Positions 1 to 8,160 of a DNA stretch of 47,776 nt are shown here, one piece after another. Position 1 is the stretch's first letter. Every line of letters starts with the position of its first letter. The stretch spans positions 1 to 47,776 of IMG/VR virus record IMGVR_UViG_3300044846_002624. One strand, given 5' to 3'. The notes under the pieces were generated by a model, which did no database searches, was not told the origin of the DNA, and saw nothing but the letters and a program-made list of their open reading frames with translations. This DNA comes from a virus. The position numbers and the translations under genes were made by a program.

Positions 1-1
1 G

Positions 2-1621
2 CTAAAGAACTGGGCAAGTAGCGAACGTTCTACCAGAATTGACCCAGCCAATGAGCTAAGAAACTTAGAGTCCCTACCTGACGGTGAAGGCGACCAAGAC
101 CTATTCCCTCACCAGCGTGCTGGTGTTAAGTTTTTGTCTACTGCCAAGCGTGCACTTTTGGCTGATGAGCCTGGACTTGGTAAAACTGCTCAAGCTATCA
201 GGGCTTTGAAAAATCTACGCTCTCAGGGTGAGGATGTTTTTCCAGCTCTAATTGTCTGCCCTAATACCTTGAAAAAGAACTGGGCACGTGAGTTTAAGAA
301 ATGGTGGCCTGATAGCGGTTTGAACATTCAAGTTGTCTCTGGGACTGCTGCTCAAAGGCGTAAGCAGTTTGAAGAGCAGGGCGTAGATGTTTACGTAATC
401 AACTGGGAGTCCCTAAGAACCCATTCAAGACTTTCTTCTTATGGCTCTATTGCACTTGCTAAGTGTGTAGAGTGTGGTGGTCACGATGAAAGAGTTACAT
501 TAAACAAGTGTGAGGTTCACAAGCGTGAACTTAACTTGATTGATTTTAAGTCTGTAATTGCCGACGAGATGCACCGCTCAAAAGACCCTAAGTCTAAGCA
601 GAGCCGTGCTTTGTGGGCTGCTACTAATGATGCTCAGGTTAGGTTTGCCTTAACTGGAACGCCTATTGCTAACAATGTTTTAGACCTTTGGGCAATTCTT
701 CACTGGATTGCTCCAGAAGAATGGCCTAGTAAGACTCGCTGGATTGACCGCATGGTTAATACAATGCTCAATGCTTTTGGCGGAATGATGGTCCTTGGAG
801 TTAAGCCTCACATGGAAGAAGAGTTTCACTCAAGCGTTGACCCAAGGATGCGCAGAATGCTTAAGGCTAACGTTTTGCCTTGGCTACCAGAAATGATGTT
901 TGAGCGTAGAGATGTTGAGATGTCTGCAAAGCAAGCTAAGGCTTACAAGCAAATGCGTGACAACATGATTGCAGAGCTTGAGGACGGTGACTCTGTTGTT
1001 GCCCCAAGCGTTCTAACTCAAACTACTCGCTTGCACCAGTTTGCTAGCTCTTTCGCCGAGCTAGTGGTGGACGAAACTACTGGGGAACCTAAGGCTGTGC
1101 TTGCTGAGCCGTCTTGTAAAATTGACGCTCTTATGGACGACATTAAGTCTGGTGACTTTGGTGACGATTCTGTGGCTGTTACAGCGGTGTCTAGACAGCT
1201 TATCGAGCTACTGAGCGCACGCCTAACTAAGGAAAAGATTGAGCACGGTCTAATTACTGGTGCCCAAAATGAGGATGAAAGACAGAGAGCTATTGATGAT
1301 TTCCAGTCTGGGAAGATTAAGTGGATTCTGTTTACAGTCCAAGCTGGTGGTGTTGGAGTTACTTTGACTGCTGCTAGAAGATTGGTAATGCTACAGAGAC
1401 CTTGGTCTTTAGTTGACTACAAACAAGCAATAGACAGAATTCACCGAATTGGTTCCGAAATTCACGACTCTGTCATAGTCATGGACTATGTTACTGAAGG
1501 AACCATTGAAGAAAGGGTGCTACAAGTTTTGGATACTAAAGCAGAAAACTTTGAGCAGATTGTTAAAGATAAAGATAGACTTCTAAGCTTGCTAAAAGAA
1601 GACAAGGCTGGTAAACTATAA
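2..1621 (+). CDS. SNF2-type DNA helicase (5'-partial)
   Basis: ATP-dependent DNA translocase/helicase of the SNF2 branch of SF2. The reading frame is open to the left edge, so the true start is outside the window. A Q-motif-like stretch (LFPHQRAGVKFL) precedes Walker A (DEPGLGKT, about residue 55 of the visible part). A DEMH box lies near 188, then TGTPIANN (motif III), and AGGVGVTLTAARR with QAIDRIHRIG (motifs V-VI) near the C-terminus. A CVEC...C..H cluster between motif I and the DEMH box looks like a small zinc-binding insertion. The next gene starts 2 nt after the stop, so it heads a recombination/replication operon. Family confidence is high; the exact role (replication, repair or fork remodelling) is inferred from neighbours. 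Confidence 0.93.
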   Translation, partial: LKNWASSERSTRIDPANELRNLESLPDGEGDQDLFPHQRAGVKFLSTAKRALLADEPGLGKTAQAIRALKNLRSQGEDVFPALIVCPNTLKKNWAREFKKWWPDSGLNIQVVSGTAAQRRKQFEEQGVDVYVINWESLRTHSRLSSYGSIALAKCVECGGHDERVTLNKCEVHKRELNLIDFKSVIADEMHRSKDPKSKQSRALWAATNDAQVRFALTGTPIANNVLDLWAILHWIAPEEWPSKTRWIDRMVNTMLNAFGGMMVLGVKPHMEEEFHSSVDPRMRRMLKANVLPWLPEMMFERRDVEMSAKQAKAYKQMRDNMIAELEDGDSVVAPSVLTQTTRLHQFASSFAELVVDETTGEPKAVLAEPSCKIDALMDDIKSGDFGDDSVAVTAVSRQLIELLSARLTKEKIEHGLITGAQNEDERQRAIDDFQSGKIKWILFTVQAGGVGVTLTAARRLVMLQRPWSLVDYKQAIDRIHRIGSEIHDSVIVMDYVTEGTIEERVLQVLDTKAENFEQIVKDKDRLLSLLKEDKAGKL

Positions 1622-1623
1622 AA

Positions 1624-2583
1624 ATGAATGACGAAATGACAAAAGAACCATACGTTCTCTCTAACTCAGAGATTCAAGTATTTAAAGATTGTAGACGCAA
1701 GTGGTGGCTAAACTACTACCGACGTCTACAGCCTAAGCAAAAGCAGTTCACTGGTGCTCTAGCTCTAGGTTCTCGTATCCACGAAGCTTTGGACCAGTAC
1801 TACTCTTCTGATGGCGAGATTGGGCTTCTTGAGGCCCACTCTGCCTTAGTAAAGCAGGACATGGACAAGCTGGTTGCTGATTACAGGGACACCTATGACC
1901 TAGAGGCTGAAGCCGAACTTGGTCGCATCATGCTGGAGGGCTACCTACAGTGGATGGACGAAGAGGGAATTGATGCCAACCTAGAAAAGATTTCCAACGA
2001 AGAAATTATTACTATGCCATTGTTTGATGGCGAAGTAGTTCTTCAGGGAAAGCTTGACATGCGTGTGCGTCGCAAGAATGATGGCGTCCGAATGTTCCGA
2101 GACTTTAAGACTGTTGGCGGTTCCTTCTCTGACTTTGCGAACCAAGCGCAAATGAACGAGCAGATTCTAACTTACATGTTGCTTGAGTCAGCTCAGAATA
2201 AAGAGCCTGGCGAACGCTCAGAGGGTGGAATCTTTACTATGTTAAAGAAGGTAAAGCGAACCGCCAATGCAAAACCTCCGTTCTATGAGCAGATTGAGGT
2301 TAGGCACAATGTGTTTACCTTGCGCTCTTTCTGGCAAAGAATTCATGGAGCGATTTCAGACCTTATGCGAGTTAAGAAGGACCTAGATGGCGGTGCAGAC
2401 CCCAACTTTGTTGCCTATCCTAGCCCAACTAAGGACTGTAAATGGAAGTGTCAGTTCTACACTGTCTGTCCTCTAATTGATGATGGCAGTGCTGCTGAAG
2501 CAGCCATTGAACAAATGTATGAGGTCGCCGACCCATACGGTTACTACGGAAAAGAAGAGCAAGAAAAGAAAGGTGTTGAATAA
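1624..2583 (+). CDS. Cas4/RecB-like PD-(D/E)XK exonuclease with Fe-S cluster
   Basis: Predicted 319-residue nuclease. Catalytic features visible: GSRIHEAL (His53), GKLDMRV (Asp145) and FRDFKTV (Asp160-x-Lys162), the D...DxK pattern of PD-(D/E)XK enzymes. Cys23 (FKDCRRKWW) plus Cys272, Cys276 and Cys282 near the C-terminus give the one-plus-three cysteine spacing of Cas4/AddB [4Fe-4S] nucleases. It starts 2 nt after the helicase stop and ends 2 nt before the ATPase start, so the three are surely co-transcribed. In phages such nucleases usually process DNA ends for recombination. No CRISPR array or cas1/cas2 is present, so a CRISPR role is not supported. Confidence 0.9.
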   Translation: MNDEMTKEPYVLSNSEIQVFKDCRRKWWLNYYRRLQPKQKQFTGALALGSRIHEALDQYYSSDGEIGLLEAHSALVKQDMDKLVADYRDTYDLEAEAELGRIMLEGYLQWMDEEGIDANLEKISNEEIITMPLFDGEVVLQGKLDMRVRRKNDGVRMFRDFKTVGGSFSDFANQAQMNEQILTYMLLESAQNKEPGERSEGGIFTMLKKVKRTANAKPPFYEQIEVRHNVFTLRSFWQRIHGAISDLMRVKKDLDGGADPNFVAYPSPTKDCKWKCQFYTVCPLIDDGSAAEAAIEQMYEVADPYGYYGKEEQEKKGVE

Positions 2584-2585
2584 GC

Positions 2586-3326
2586 ATGTCAGATGTACAG
2601 CGGTCTTTAACCCTCATGGTCTATGGCGAGTCAAAAGTTGGTAAGTCAACTTTTGCTGTCACAGCTCCATATCCTCGCCTAATGCTAGACGTTGAAGGTG
2701 GACACAGATTCCTACCTATCAACGTTAAGTACTGGGACCCAATGCGTGAGGAGCCACCAGTGGCTGACGGCACTTGGGACACTGTTGTAGTTAATGTTAG
2801 AGACTACGACGTTGTGTTGAAAGCCTTCCAGTGGCTTCAAGCTGGAAAACACCAGTTCAAGTCCTTAATCATTGACTCAATCTCTGAGTTGCAGGTTAAG
2901 TGCATGGACAACATTGCAGGAACCGAGCAGATGAAGATGCAACAGTGGGGCGAGCTACTTCGCCACATGGGTGCCCTACTTCGTGACCTTCGTGACCTAA
3001 CGATGCATCCTACTCAGCCACTAGAAGCTGTAGTCCTAACGGCTATGGCTAAGCGTGGTCAGGATAACCGTATGCACCCCTACCTACAGGGACAGCTTGC
3101 AGTTCAGGCACCGTACTTCTACGATGTCTTGGGCTACATAGCTATTGAAACGGTTCCAAACCCAGACCCTACTCAGTTGCCCTATAAGGCAAGGCGTATG
3201 TATGTAGAGCGTACAGACGAAGTAGAGGCTGGAGAGCGCGTACAAGGTCGCCTAGGCTCTATTGTGGAGCAAGGTGACCTAGGAGTTGAGCGTATGCTCG
3301 ACATGATTTTTGGGTCAAAAGCCTAG
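2586..3326 (+). CDS. Sak4-like RecA-fold ATPase (AAA_24 type)
   Basis: 246-residue P-loop ATPase. Walker A is GESKVGKST (14-22), followed by LMLDVEGG, and the Walker B strand is SLIIDSISE (Asp97). This single-domain layout matches the phage nucleotide-binding proteins related to Sak4 single-strand annealing/recombination proteins. It lies between a Cas4-like nuclease and an SSB-like gene, the usual company of Sak4. Expected role: promoting annealing or strand exchange of phage ssDNA with the SSB partner. Alternative: a generic replication AAA ATPase. The start ATG sits 2 nt after the nuclease stop. Confidence 0.85.
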   Translation: MSDVQRSLTLMVYGESKVGKSTFAVTAPYPRLMLDVEGGHRFLPINVKYWDPMREEPPVADGTWDTVVVNVRDYDVVLKAFQWLQAGKHQFKSLIIDSISELQVKCMDNIAGTEQMKMQQWGELLRHMGALLRDLRDLTMHPTQPLEAVVLTAMAKRGQDNRMHPYLQGQLAVQAPYFYDVLGYIAIETVPNPDPTQLPYKARRMYVERTDEVEAGERVQGRLGSIVEQGDLGVERMLDMIFGSKA

Positions 3327-3394
3327 AAAAATAAGTCGGCCTAGTAAGTTCTAGACGATTAGCTAATCAAAACGACAAGTAAGGAGGCTACTTT

Positions 3395-3934
3395 ATGAGT
3401 AGCATTAACTGGGGAGACCTAGTAAAAGAGGCTGGAGAATCAGCTGGTGGCACTTACGAGCCACTACCAGACGGCGACTATGACCTAAAGGTTATTGAAG
3501 CCAGTGCCACCACTTCAGCAAGTGGTAAGGCAATGTTCAAGATTACTGCTGAGGTTCAGGGCGGTGCTTACAACAAGCGTCGCGTTTGGGACAACCTAGT
3601 AGTAAGCCCTGAAAACCCAAGTGCTCTTGGCATCTTCTTTACGAAGATGGCATCTCTTGGTGTTCCACGTGAGTTCTTCGTGAACAACAACCCATCAAAT
3701 GCTCAGATTGAGCAGTCCATCTTTGGTAAGAGCTTCCGTGCAAGCATTGGCTCTCGCATTTACCAAGGAGACAAGAAGAACGAAATTAAGAAGTACTACG
3801 TTGGTCAGCCAACTACTGCTTCTGTACCACAGGCTCAGGCCGCTGCTGCTCCTGCACCAGCTCCTGCACCTGCACCTGCGCCAGCACCAGCTCCTGCAAG
3901 TTCAGTAGCTGCTCCAGCTGACGCACCGTTCTAA
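3395..3934 (+). CDS. ssDNA-binding protein (DUF669/SSB-like)
   Basis: 179-residue protein opening MSSINWGDLVKEAG, then a beta-rich core (PDGDYDLKVIEA, MFKITAEVQGG, RRVWDNLVV) typical of DUF669-type phage proteins with an OB-like ssDNA-binding fold. Residues from about 150 form an unusual Ala-Pro repeat linker, and the protein ends in DAPF, resembling the acidic-hydrophobic tip (DDIPF type) with which SSBs recruit partners. It has a strong ribosome site (AAGGAGG, 3380-3386). It follows the Sak4-like gene after a 68-bp gap, supporting a recombination/replication role. The tip is less acidic than in bacterial SSB. Confidence 0.82.
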   Translation: MSSINWGDLVKEAGESAGGTYEPLPDGDYDLKVIEASATTSASGKAMFKITAEVQGGAYNKRRVWDNLVVSPENPSALGIFFTKMASLGVPREFFVNNNPSNAQIEQSIFGKSFRASIGSRIYQGDKKNEIKKYYVGQPTTASVPQAQAAAAPAPAPAPAPAPAPAPASSVAAPADAPF

Positions 3935-3946
3935 ACATAAATAGTT

Positions 3947-3981
3947 GTGGGGGCATCGTTATTAATAGCGGTGCCCCCCAC
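3947..3981 (+). terminator. GC-rich hairpin after the recombination operon
   Basis: GTGGGGGCATCG and GCGGTGCCCCCCAC can pair around an AT-rich loop with one bulge. It lies just after the SSB-like stop. No U-tract follows, so it may be a weak or factor-assisted terminator, or a processing/stability hairpin. Confidence 0.55.
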
Positions 3982-3996
3982 TAATGAAAGCTGATA

Positions 3997-5001
3997 ATGG
4001 CAAAAATTTTTTTAACAGGCATGACTGCCCCTCAAACTTCTGAAAAAGTTAATCAAAACTCTAGAACTTTTTCCTCAATTTTAAATGAAGTTCTATTATC
4101 TGCTGGACACCAAGTAACTTGGTCAGCCCCCAGCGTCACCACTACAGAAGGCGATTTAGAGTCATTTGATGCTGTGCTAGTCGGACTAGCGCCAGTTGGA
4201 AGCCTGACTTCTCACAAAATTTACGGAGCTTTAAATGTCATTGACCTAGCTAAAAAGTCTGGAAAACTTACTTTATTTTTAGACCTACCCAATGCTTCTC
4301 TAATTACTTCAAGTATTAAAACAGTAGTAAACAATCCTCAAAGCTTCACTAAACCTTTCTTTTCCAAAAGAAAAGAATACGATTTTGTAGTGGCTGACCC
4401 AGAGGTAGAAGCTAAACTTTTTTCAGTATTAAAGTCTTTAAACGAAGAAGATTGGCCTACCACTATTTACCCAAGCCTGCCTTGGGGCAATATTTCTGAC
4501 ATTAAGCTTTCACCTTTTGCTAAAAAGAATTTAGAGGGAGTGAACTTGGACTCTTTTTACATAACAGAGATTCCTAATGTTTCAAAAAATAGAGCTGAAA
4601 AGTGGTCCGTAGACATTTATAATAGTTGGAGCAATAGAACCATAAATACTTTATCTTTACCTACAGTGGCTATGAAATGGGCCAAAAATGCCACGGATAC
4701 TGAAGTAATGGAGCAGATTACTCGCTCTATAGGTGTAATTATTGCCCCAGATAAGCGTGACGGTAGTTGGTGGAGCTATAGGTACGTCCAAGCTCTAAAC
4801 TCAAACACTCCCGTAGCCACCGACTGGGAGGTTTCCCAGAGGTTGGGGGAGCCTTGGGCAGTACTAGCTTCTTCTATAGACACTATGTCTTCTGGCAAAA
4901 GAGACTTAATTGCTAGGGCTCAAAAAGAGATTTATTTATCTAGTGTGGGTAGCCAAAAAAGCTCCCTAAATAAGCTACAATTTATATTAAGAATAAGTTA
5001 G
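3997..5001 (+). CDS. putative GT-B-like glycosyltransferase
   Basis: 334-residue protein. The N-terminus looks like a Rossmann half (MAKIFLTGMTAP, ILNEVLLSAGHQVTWSAP, SFDAVLVGLAP). The C-terminal half contains IGVIIAPDKRDGSWWSYRY followed by VQALNSNTPVATDW, resembling the donor-site region of GT-B enzymes. Donor and acceptor cannot be read from sequence. It precedes small unknown genes and is one of at least five glycosyltransferase-like genes here, so glycosylation of phage fibres, phage DNA or host surface is possible. Family assignment is tentative. Confidence 0.55.
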   Translation: MAKIFLTGMTAPQTSEKVNQNSRTFSSILNEVLLSAGHQVTWSAPSVTTTEGDLESFDAVLVGLAPVGSLTSHKIYGALNVIDLAKKSGKLTLFLDLPNASLITSSIKTVVNNPQSFTKPFFSKRKEYDFVVADPEVEAKLFSVLKSLNEEDWPTTIYPSLPWGNISDIKLSPFAKKNLEGVNLDSFYITEIPNVSKNRAEKWSVDIYNSWSNRTINTLSLPTVAMKWAKNATDTEVMEQITRSIGVIIAPDKRDGSWWSYRYVQALNSNTPVATDWEVSQRLGEPWAVLASSIDTMSSGKRDLIARAQKEIYLSSVGSQKSSLNKLQFILRIS

Positions 5002-5008
5002 GACAAAA

Positions 5009-5422
5009 ATGGATTACGAATGGGTAAAACAGCAGTTTACTGAAGCTAAGGTCAGAGTAGGAGTCGGTAAAGCTGTACTTAAGCTACTTGAAACTTGGGA
5101 AAAAATAGATGGCATGACTCCCCAAGCTCAGAGGGACGCTTTAAAAACTTTTGAAACTTTGGCTCTAGGCCATTCTCTAGTACTAGAAACCAAGGATGAG
5201 CTTTGGGTAGATGGTGCACCTGGAATGTTTATTGTTGGTGACAACATTAGAGTCAAAAATAATGCTTTTGATGGGCCAGATGGTGCTTCTCAGAACGGTA
5301 GAAAAGGGGTAATAGTAGCTATTCGTTCTGGAGATATTATTGTAAAGTCAAATGACGGTAAACAGCCTTTGTTGGATGGTGCTCATTACCACCCGTCTAA
5401 GCTACAAAAAAGAATAAGGTAA
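5009..5422 (+). CDS. hypothetical protein with KOW/SH3-like segment
   Basis: 137 residues, not recognised as a family. The N-terminal half is helical (VKQQFTEAKVRVGVGKAVLKLLETWEK is continuous helix-like sequence split here only by reading). The C-terminal half, FIVGDNIRVKNN followed by GRKGVIVAIRSGDIIVKSND, resembles a small KOW/SH3-like beta barrel. It starts 7 nt after the glycosyltransferase gene, and its stop overlaps the next ATG by one base (TAATG), so all three are translationally linked. Confidence 0.6.
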   Translation: MDYEWVKQQFTEAKVRVGVGKAVLKLLETWEKIDGMTPQAQRDALKTFETLALGHSLVLETKDELWVDGAPGMFIVGDNIRVKNNAFDGPDGASQNGRKGVIVAIRSGDIIVKSNDGKQPLLDGAHYHPSKLQKRIR

Positions 5423-5628
5423 TGTCACGTTCTACTATTAAATTTAGTTTTTCTTCAACTAACTATAAAAAGTCTATGGCTAAGGCGCAAGAAATACTAA
5501 TGGGTTATTTAGAAATCTATGACATTGAAGAGCTTAACTCTAAACTTGAAGTAGAGATGCATCACGAAAAAGAACCTAATTCCGAAGAATTTACTGTATT
5601 TGTGCACGCAAAATTTAGAAGTAGTTGA
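5422..5628 (+). CDS. small hypothetical protein
   Basis: 68 residues with a basic start (MSRSTIKFSFSSTNYKKS) and an alternating helix/strand pattern (EIYDIEELNSKLEVEMHHEK, then EFTVFVHAKFRSS). It is coupled to the preceding gene by a TAATG overlap. Its stop codon overlaps the -35 box of the promoter for the next gene, so it probably ends this transcription unit. No function recognised. Confidence 0.5.
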   Translation: MSRSTIKFSFSSTNYKKSMAKAQEILMGYLEIYDIEELNSKLEVEMHHEKEPNSEEFTVFVHAKFRSS

Positions 5629-5653
5629 CAAAAACAACACAAATTTGTAAAAT
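5625..5653 (+). promoter_or_regulatory. sigma70-type promoter for the DNA glycosylase gene
   Basis: TTGACA (5625-5630), a 17-nt spacer and TAAAAT (5648-5653). The -10 lies in TGTAAAATA, a word that recurs upstream of other genes here. The downstream gene has a TAAGGA ribosome site at about 5667-5672. Confidence 0.75.
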
Positions 5654-5680
5654 ATTAGTAACGACGTAAGGATTACTAAT

Positions 5681-6178
5681 ATGCAAACATTTGTTCCACT
5701 AACTTCTTCTTTTGATGAAATTGCCAAAGTACTAGACAATAAGCGCCTTAATAAGCAAGCCTTAGAGGGCTGGCAAATTCTTATGAATCTTCTTGAGCTA
5801 GACCCTCAAGGCAATCACCGAATACCAAAAGGCTGGTCAAACCACCCTGCCGTAAAAATGTGGCGTGGGCATGAAACGGCTCTCTATCTTTATATTGAAG
5901 CTATGGTGAAAGAGTGGAAGAAGCGTGGTTTTAATTCAACTATTGGGGACAAAGCTAAGGCAACAATTCTTACAGCCATAGAGCAAGGTAAATTAGAGGG
6001 TCTCTCAAGCTCCACACCTCCTAACTGGATTTCAAACATGTATACCTACAAAGACATTGCGTCTAGTCATAGGCAGGCTCTACTTTTCAAAAACTATGAG
6101 TGGTACAGCCAGTTCGGTTGGGAAGAAGATAAAGGCACGCCTCCAGCCTCATATGATTACGTTTGGCCCGTAAATTAA
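5681..6178 (+). CDS. DenV-like pyrimidine dimer DNA glycosylase family protein
   Basis: 165 residues. The pattern MQTFVPLTSSFDEIAKVLD, KRLNKQALEGWQIL, HPAVKMWRGHETALYLY, and SHRQALLFKNYEWYSQFGW matches the actinobacterial/phage relatives (MSMEG_6728 type) of T4 endonuclease V, which excises UV-induced pyrimidine dimers. It has its own promoter with consensus -35 and a clear ribosome site, consistent with early repair. The activity of this branch has rarely been tested, so the substrate is inferred. Confidence 0.72.
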   Translation: MQTFVPLTSSFDEIAKVLDNKRLNKQALEGWQILMNLLELDPQGNHRIPKGWSNHPAVKMWRGHETALYLYIEAMVKEWKKRGFNSTIGDKAKATILTAIEQGKLEGLSSSTPPNWISNMYTYKDIASSHRQALLFKNYEWYSQFGWEEDKGTPPASYDYVWPVN

Positions 6179-6225
6179 ATAAATAATAAACCCGTGTTTA
6201 TAGCAGCTTTTTATTCTATAAAGTC

Positions 6226-6231
6226 TATAAT
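6226..6231 (+). promoter_or_regulatory. -10 box of a probable leaderless promoter
   Basis: TATAAT followed by exactly 6 nt (TAAACG) and then the GTG start at 6238. No Shine-Dalgarno sequence is present, so transcription and translation probably start at the same base. Confidence 0.65.
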
Positions 6232-6237
6232 TAAACG

Positions 6238-6585
6238 GTGAAAGATTCTAGAGCGGGCGAAAGCCTTTGGAGCGACTGGACTGGGCACTTACATAGTCCA
6301 GCCTCGGAAGACTCTATAATCTTTTACACAATTGGTCATGTAGACGTTTCTAATGAAATAGTCAAAAGAGCCTTAGCTTCTGCGCTACAGAGAGATGGCG
6401 CTGTTGACTCTTTAGGCGAAGGCTTTAGAAAAGTTGAAAATGGCTACATGTCTTATTACGGACACTGTGGCTATATTGACGGCGATACGGAACTAACCTC
6501 GTGCGACATGTATGGAGAGACTGATTACGGTGACATCGTAGATGAAGTTTTCCCTATTACATGGATTGAGATAAGTGCTAGATAA
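6238..6585 (+). CDS. hypothetical protein, leaderless GTG start
   Basis: 115 residues, family not recognised. It is acidic, with a Tyr/Gly/Cys-rich middle (GYMSYYGHCGYIDGD, then TSCDMYGETDYGDIV). GTG at 6238 is chosen because it lies 6 nt after a perfect TATAAT and no ribosome site precedes it. The end overlaps the next gene's GTG by 11 nt in another frame, pointing to joint translation with the WhiB gene. Confidence 0.6.
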   Translation: MKDSRAGESLWSDWTGHLHSPASEDSIIFYTIGHVDVSNEIVKRALASALQRDGAVDSLGEGFRKVENGYMSYYGHCGYIDGDTELTSCDMYGETDYGDIVDEVFPITWIEISAR

Positions 6586-7078
6586 TTTTAAAAAACTAAA
6601 TTGGCAAGAAAAAGCTGAGTGCGCTAAGCCAGAAAATGAAGAGCTAATTGACTACTTTTTTTCTGATGAACCAGTAGAAAAGTATAAAGCTAAGAATTTG
6701 TGCTTTCAATGTCCTATTAGAAAAGACTGCATTAAATTTGCATTAGAGTCTAAAGAAATCTGGGGAATTTGGGGAGGTAGAGATGAAAATGAAATACGTA
6801 GAGCGCTTTCAGTTAATGCTGATGGTGTTGAATACAGACGTGGTAGGTACCCTCAATGCCCTTACTGCTCTGCTCGTACTAGCAAGCTTAAAACTTACAT
6901 CATAGATTTACCTAATGGCGGTAGGTGGACCACTGCTCGAATGGTTGAGTGTACTGAGTGTACTTTTAAGTGGAGAAGCAGGACTAGCGCAAATGCTGTC
7001 AATGCTTATCACGCTGAAGTGGCTGAAAAACAGTCAAAGTCAAAGAAGAACAAAAAAACCAAGGGCCCTAAAAGCTAG
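6575..7078 (+). CDS. WhiB-like protein fused to a C-terminal zinc ribbon
   Basis: 167 residues. Residues 1-80 are a WhiB (Wbl) domain: Cys16, Cys43, Cys46 and Cys52 can hold a [4Fe-4S] cluster and GIWGG (64-68) is the family turn. Wbl proteins bind the host principal sigma factor and redirect transcription. Residues 90-135 add CPYC (95-98) and CTEC (126-129), a probable zinc ribbon, then a Lys-rich tail. This fusion is unusual, since phage WhiBs are normally single-domain and about 100 residues. The GTG start overlaps the previous gene. The role in host takeover is inferred. Confidence 0.85.
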   Translation: MLDNFKKLNWQEKAECAKPENEELIDYFFSDEPVEKYKAKNLCFQCPIRKDCIKFALESKEIWGIWGGRDENEIRRALSVNADGVEYRRGRYPQCPYCSARTSKLKTYIIDLPNGGRWTTARMVECTECTFKWRSRTSANAVNAYHAEVAEKQSKSKKNKKTKGPKS

Positions 7079-7080
7079 TA

Positions 7081-8160
7081 CTATTTTTTAGTTTTTTTTG
7101 GGGTATTAATTTTTTCTTCGTAGTATTTTTGATTTGAGACTAGTCTTGAGTCAGTTGGGTCGTACTCTAGGGCTTTTAGATTATAGTCAACCGCATCTTG
7201 ATAATTTCCAAGATTGTAAGATGAAATAGCCACTAAATCATAAGGAGCTGAGCCCCAAGCAAACTCTTCACAGAGGTACTCTAAAGGCTTATCTGTAATA
7301 TTTAAAGCTTCTTTGGCGTAAGATAGACACTCTTGCCACTTTTCTTTTTTGTAATAGTGAGTGGACATTTCTACTAACGCTTCTCTTCTATTTGGAGCTT
7401 GATTAATAGCAGCCTTTAACCAATCCTCTGCTTTATCTATTTCTAGCTTAGCAAGGTATCGCATTGATGCTGCTCTTTCTGGTGGCCAAGTTGCGTTAGG
7501 CAGTGCTAAGTGGCGCTTAAACTCTTGAATGGCTTCTTCTTTTAGGCTATAGAAATAAAGCTCTCTAGCGTAATAAAAAGCGTTTCTATCGTCATTTAAA
7601 TCTTCTTGAACAGCTTGCTTCAAAAGTGGCAAATACTGAGAGCGAGGCTTTGAGTGGTCTGGGTGGTGGTGAATTTCTAGCCCAACCCAAGACTGGGTCT
7701 CTTTAACATCTCCATAAGCACTAATAACTTCGTGCACTGGGTGCCTCCACCTATATCCAAATCTAGAGTGGATTTTGTCCCCACCGTACTGTAGTCCAGG
7801 GGTGCCATCTTCTTTCCAAGACCAAGTATATTGATATCTAGGTCTAGTTACACCCATCTTGTATGATTCTTCTAGCTTCTCTTTCCAGTTTGGGAGCAAA
7901 ATCTCGTCCATGTCTAAAGCAATGCAGTAGTCAATGTCAGCTGGTATTGCTGCCAAAGAAGCGTTTCTTGCCATGTCAAAACGCCAAGGCTTAATTAGAA
8001 CTGTAACTACATTGATTCCTAGCTTTTTAGCTATTTCTACGGTGCCATCAGTCGAGCCAGTGTCAGCAATAAGTAAGTAATCAGCATCTTTGGCTGACTC
8101 ATACCAGCGCTCAACAAACTGCTTTTCATTCAAAGCAATTGTGTATACTGCTACCTTCAT
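7081..8160 (-). CDS. GT2 glycosyltransferase with C-terminal TPR-like repeats
   Basis: 359 residues from ATG 8160. The GT2 core opens MKVAVYTIALNEKQFVERW, then ADTGSTDGT, and carries the metal/nucleotide-sugar motif ALDMDE (83-86). From about residue 200 there are TPR-like helix pairs (AINQAPNRREALVEMSTHYY, then YNLGNYQDAVDYNLKALEYD). ATG 8160 is preferred over TTG 8169 because it forms a TAATG overlap with the upstream cytidylyltransferase gene and gives the canonical GT2 start. It is the last gene of a leftward operon and converges with the WhiB gene 2 nt away. Acceptor unknown. Confidence 0.85.
   Translation of the reverse strand: MKVAVYTIALNEKQFVERWYESAKDADYLLIADTGSTDGTVEIAKKLGINVVTVLIKPWRFDMARNASLAAIPADIDYCIALDMDEILLPNWKEKLEESYKMGVTRPRYQYTWSWKEDGTPGLQYGGDKIHSRFGYRWRHPVHEVISAYGDVKETQSWVGLEIHHHPDHSKPRSQYLPLLKQAVQEDLNDDRNAFYYARELYFYSLKEEAIQEFKRHLALPNATWPPERAASMRYLAKLEIDKAEDWLKAAINQAPNRREALVEMSTHYYKKEKWQECLSYAKEALNITDKPLEYLCEEFAWGSAPYDLVAISSYNLGNYQDAVDYNLKALEYDPTDSRLVSNQKYYEEKINTPKKTKK

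Noticed and set aside
5509-5739. Leftward open frame over the DenV-like promoter
   Set aside because: It lacks a ribosome site, overlaps two genes and a consensus promoter, and has a hydrophobic low-complexity translation typical of antisense AT-rich DNA.
7058-7110. Terminator between the converging WhiB and GT2 genes
   Set aside because: A and T tracts flank the stops but only a weak CTAAAA/TTTTAG pairing is possible; not strong enough to list as a feature.
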